A stretch of 7,525 nt of DNA, from the NCBI GenBank assembly GCA_964575425.1, contig CAZNRD010000083.1, forward strand, positions 1 to 7,525, in the 5' to 3' direction. Below the pieces are notes generated by a model. The model was not told the origin of the DNA, did no database searches, and saw nothing but the letters and a program-made list of their open reading frames with translations. This DNA comes from DATEAV01 sp964575425 (GTDB lineage Bacteria > Chloroflexota > Anaerolineae > Anaerolineales > E44-bin32). Below, one piece after another: positions 5,891 to 7,525 of this stretch. The position numbers and the translations under genes were made by a program. The stretch's first letter is position 1; each line of letters begins with the position of its first letter.

Positions 5891-6340
5891 CTATTCCGGC
5901 AGGCGCAGGTCGGCGTAGGCAAACCCGGTGGCTGCCCGTGTCTCCTGCTCGGCGATCCACCGCTCCAGCCCGATCTCTCTCATCCGCCGGCCGTCGGCCA
6001 GGAAGGTGGGGTAGCGGTGCAGCATCTCCAGGCGCGGGCAGGGGAAGTCGTCGCACAGCGGGCAGGCAGTCACGCCGTTCTCCTGGGCGCAGGCGCGAAT
6101 GGGACAGCCGGGGAATCCCCCACCGCCCCGGCACCCGGGGCAGGGAGTATCGGCCAGCTGGTTCAGCCCCTCCCAGAAGGCGGCGAAAACCTCCTCCAGG
6201 CCGGGGACGTCGAAGTAGCCCTGGTCGTAGCCTTCCTGGCGCAGCGTCTCCCGCAGTGTGGCGGCCTGCCGGGGAATGCGCCTCCGGCCGGCGCACAGGC
6301 CGCAGTACAGGCCACAGAAACCCACCTCTTCCAGGCTCAT
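5891..6340 (-). CDS. DUF3795 cysteine-rich protein
   Basis: This 149-residue protein matches DUF3795 (PF12675), small cysteine-rich proteins of unknown function common in anaerobes. Visible features are an N-terminal CGLYCGLCAGRRRI (about 9-22) and a second cluster of cysteines, CPGC, GCPIRAC, ACPLC and FPC, between about 67 and 101. The spacing suggests bound zinc or an iron-sulfur cluster. The C-terminal third (ADGRRMREIGLERWIAEQE) is the usual helical end. A strong AGGAGG (6353-6348, minus strand) lies seven bases before ATG 6340. It is the first gene of a minus-strand operon; its stop TAG is 12 bases from the QueG-like start and contributes to that gene's Shine-Dalgarno. A TAGAAT at 6385-6380 is a possible -10 without a clear -35. 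The coupling to a 4Fe-4S protein suggests a shared redox or metal task (inference). Confidence 0.85.
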   Translation of the reverse strand: MSLEEVGFCGLYCGLCAGRRRIPRQAATLRETLRQEGYDQGYFDVPGLEEVFAAFWEGLNQLADTPCPGCRGGGGFPGCPIRACAQENGVTACPLCDDFPCPRLEMLHRYPTFLADGRRMREIGLERWIAEQETRAATGFAYADLRLPE

Positions 6341-6385
6341 CGGCTCGCCTCCTGCACACCCAGGCCGTGATATAGCCTCATTCTA

Positions 6386-6837
6386 CACCAGGATGGCGCG
6401 AATGGGTAGAGGCGGCTTGTTTCAGCAGCCCTGACGAGCGCAGCGCTGAAGGGGAGACCGACGCAGGAGCATAAAGGCTTGCCGGGGATATAGGAACCTC
6501 TCGACCACGGCCGGACGTTCACACGGCGCGGAGCCGAGTTTCGTCCCCTGGCAGTCATGATGTACCACAGCTCATCCGCTTTTGCCAAGACGAGCGCAGA
6601 GCGAAAAGCGTTTGTGCCCCCTGCTCGTGACCCATCGCATTCGGCCCTTCGCTCAGGATACTACGACGCAAGGCCCTTTGGCGCCGTTCACCCGGCATCC
6701 GTGAAGGCCACCTCCGGCGCGCCGGGTCCCCTCGCCGTACGCCCGCTCCATCTGCGCTCAGGGGCGGCGCGCCCCAAGCCCTTCGAAGTCGGGCACACCA
6801 GTCGCTTGAGCAGCGCCATCTCCACCCGCTGCTGCAC
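6386..6837. other. Stretch without a convincing gene, containing small hairpins
   Basis: I find no coding region here; open frames such as 6557-6841 look like random high-GC translation with no family similarity. Small inverted repeats are visible: CCCT-GACG-AGCGC-A-GCGCT-GA-AGGG (6429-6453); the palindrome CCGGCGCGCCGG (6714-6725); and GGGGCG-GCG-CGCCCC (6761-6775). The words CCCTTCGCTCAGGA (near 6646-6661) and TGCGCTCAGGGG (near 6754-6764) recall the first hairpin's arms and may be parts of the same small dispersed repeat. Confidence 0.5.
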
Positions 6838-6865
6838 TTGACACCCCGTTCACCGACGCTATAAT
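6838..6865 (+). promoter_or_regulatory. Consensus sigma70-type promoter
   Basis: The -35 is TTGACA at 6838-6843 and the -10 is TATAAT at 6860-6865, both perfect, with a 16-base spacer. It points toward the transposase start at 7076, leaving a leader of about 200 bases with no clear gene in it. The strength expected for two perfect boxes suggests tight repression, and the palindrome that overlaps the -10 would provide it. Confidence 0.8.
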
Positions 6866-6881
6866 AGAACAGGTGTTCTAT
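6864..6881. promoter_or_regulatory. LexA/DinR-like operator palindrome overlapping the -10
   Basis: ATAGAACAGGTGTTCTAT is a perfect inverted repeat with 8-base arms and GG at the centre. Its core GAAC-N4-GTTC (6867-6878) is the Gram-positive-type LexA (SOS) box core. It overlaps the last two bases of the -10 and covers the likely transcription start, a classical repressor position. Another dimeric repressor with a similar half-site is possible. Confidence 0.6.
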
Positions 6882-7072
6882 GCCAGGGCGGGACCACAGC
6901 GGGGTGCAGTGCGGTGAGAATAACCTGTCTCATGGCCGCCCACTTATCTGTAGAGTGTGGCTAAAATTTGTAGCAAGAGTGATGCAGGGCATCAAACAGC
7001 ACAGGCGAGTTGAGAGACATCGCGTTTTGGAGGATAATCTGTTTGCAATGAGACCAATGATCCAGGGAGGTT
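6882..7072 (+). other. Leader between the promoter and the transposase, no gene seen
   Basis: The open frame starting at 6880 begins inside the operator palindrome and has no Shine-Dalgarno or recognisable protein. A small hairpin GATGC-AGG-GCATC lies at 6981-6993. The left end of the ISKra4-like element should be in this stretch, but without the right end I cannot place it. Confidence 0.4.
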
Positions 7073-7075
7073 GTG

Positions 7076-7525
7076 ATGTCTTCCAACTCGGTGCAAATTG
7101 TAGACCAACTTCACTGCGATTTCCGCGGATTGATCGAATATGTGACCGGTGAGGAGGCTCAAACCCAAACGGCCTACGAGGTCGAGTTGACCTTGTTCAG
7201 GGAACTGTTGAAACTGGGCAGGCAGTTACTATGCCTGTTCTTTACCCATCGGGCTGCTGCGCGTCCCGTCGAGCCGGTCTGTGCCTCCGACGGTACCCGG
7301 TTGAAGTACCAGGGCATGCGCTGGACAACGTACTATTCCGTCTTTGGTAAAGTGCGGTTCAAACGGCACTACTTCCACACCCCAGGACACGAAGGCCTCT
7401 GCCCTCTGGACGCCGAGTTGAGCCTGCCATCCCATTGTTACTCCGATTTGCTCCGTGACTGGGCAGAGTATTGTATACTGCCCGCGGGCACAAACTGCGG
7501 TTTTTGGCGCCTCGGCGTAACGTGG
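7076..7525 (+). CDS. ISKra4-like transposase, 5' part, running off the window
   Basis: An open frame of 150 codons to the window end with no stop. The N-terminus (SVQIVDQLHCDFRGLIEYVTGEEAQ..TAYEVELTLFRELL), the block SDGTRLKYQGMRWTTYYSVFGKVRF (71-95), KRHYFHTPG, CPLDAELSLP (109-118) and YSDLLRDWAEY (122-132) match what I know of the N-terminal domain of ISKra4-family transposases (about 400 residues or more). These cut and paste their own element; the DDE catalytic part would lie beyond the window. AGGGAGG at 7064-7070 precedes ATG 7076; GTG 7073 is an in-frame alternative. After residue 132 (about 7472) the expected continuation, which in relatives reads roughly TDESYRESQ, is absent in all frames, so the gene may be broken there. 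The family assignment is from memory of the pattern. Confidence 0.68.
   Translation, partial: MSSNSVQIVDQLHCDFRGLIEYVTGEEAQTQTAYEVELTLFRELLKLGRQLLCLFFTHRAAARPVEPVCASDGTRLKYQGMRWTTYYSVFGKVRFKRHYFHTPGHEGLCPLDAELSLPSHCYSDLLRDWAEYCILPAGTNCGFWRLGVTW

Noticed and set aside
5186..6370. A 394-codon plus-strand frame
   Set aside because: It passes through the N gap and is antisense to the DUF3795 and QueG-like genes, whose cysteine motifs and start signals are convincing.
6557..7152. Open frames at 6557-6841 and 6880-7152
   Set aside because: No Shine-Dalgarno, no recognisable protein; the second starts inside the operator palindrome and overlaps the transposase start.
1..7525. CRISPR array, tRNA or rRNA genes, or a defence island
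   Set aside because: No regularly spaced repeats, no cloverleaf-like sequence, and no nuclease, helicase or toxin domain was seen outside the transposases.

Overview
The window is GC-rich, apart from an AT-rich stretch in the first 60 bases. It looks like a piece of a draft or metagenome-derived bacterial chromosome: there is a 10-N scaffold gap at 5424-5433. The gene mix suggests an environmental bacterium with strong anaerobic redox metabolism. It holds a HemG-like flavodoxin, a DUF362 protein, a QueG-like double 4Fe-4S protein, a DUF3795 protein and a DUF72 remnant, together with IS5-family and ISKra4-like transposases. Chloroflexota (Anaerolineae-like) is my best guess, but this is inference from gene content and style, not from a marker gene.

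Positions 1-1756: a flavodoxin-domain gene is cut by a complete IS5-family insertion sequence (408-1551). The element has 15-bp imperfect inverted repeats, a TA target duplication and an intact DDE transposase on the minus strand. Removing the element and one TA rejoins the flavodoxin reading frame exactly, to about 172 residues. Positions 1757-2099 are a non-coding stretch with three hairpins. Positions 2100-3002 are an intact DUF362 gene with a strong Shine-Dalgarno.

Positions 3003-4641 hold decayed and hypothetical genes: a probable N-terminal remnant of a ketopantoate reductase (PanE-like) gene, an overlapping pair of small unknown genes (one with a zinc-ribbon motif), and a DUF72 gene wrecked by an N-terminal deletion and several frameshifts.

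Positions 4574-6340 are a tight minus-strand operon: DUF3795 cysteine-rich protein, then QueG-like 4Fe-4S protein, then a small zinc-ribbon protein. The spacings are a 12-bp gap carrying the Shine-Dalgarno, then an ATGA stop/start overlap. The QueG-like gene is split only by the scaffold gap. The gap length given (10) cannot be right for the frame; 3 bases would fit. The last gene reads antisense into the dead DUF72 gene, which appears to have lengthened its C-terminus.

Positions 6341-7525: about 500 bases without a gene, then a consensus sigma70 promoter (TTGACA, 16 bp, TATAAT) overlapped by an 18-bp palindrome containing GAAC-N4-GTTC, the core of a Gram-positive-type LexA operator. No SOS gene follows. 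Instead the 5' part of an ISKra4-like transposase gene runs off the window end, and its similarity to the family seems to break in the last 55 bases.

I see no CRISPR array, tRNA, rRNA or recognised defence system. The best candidates for new biology are the three-gene cysteine/metal operon and the orphan LexA-like promoter.
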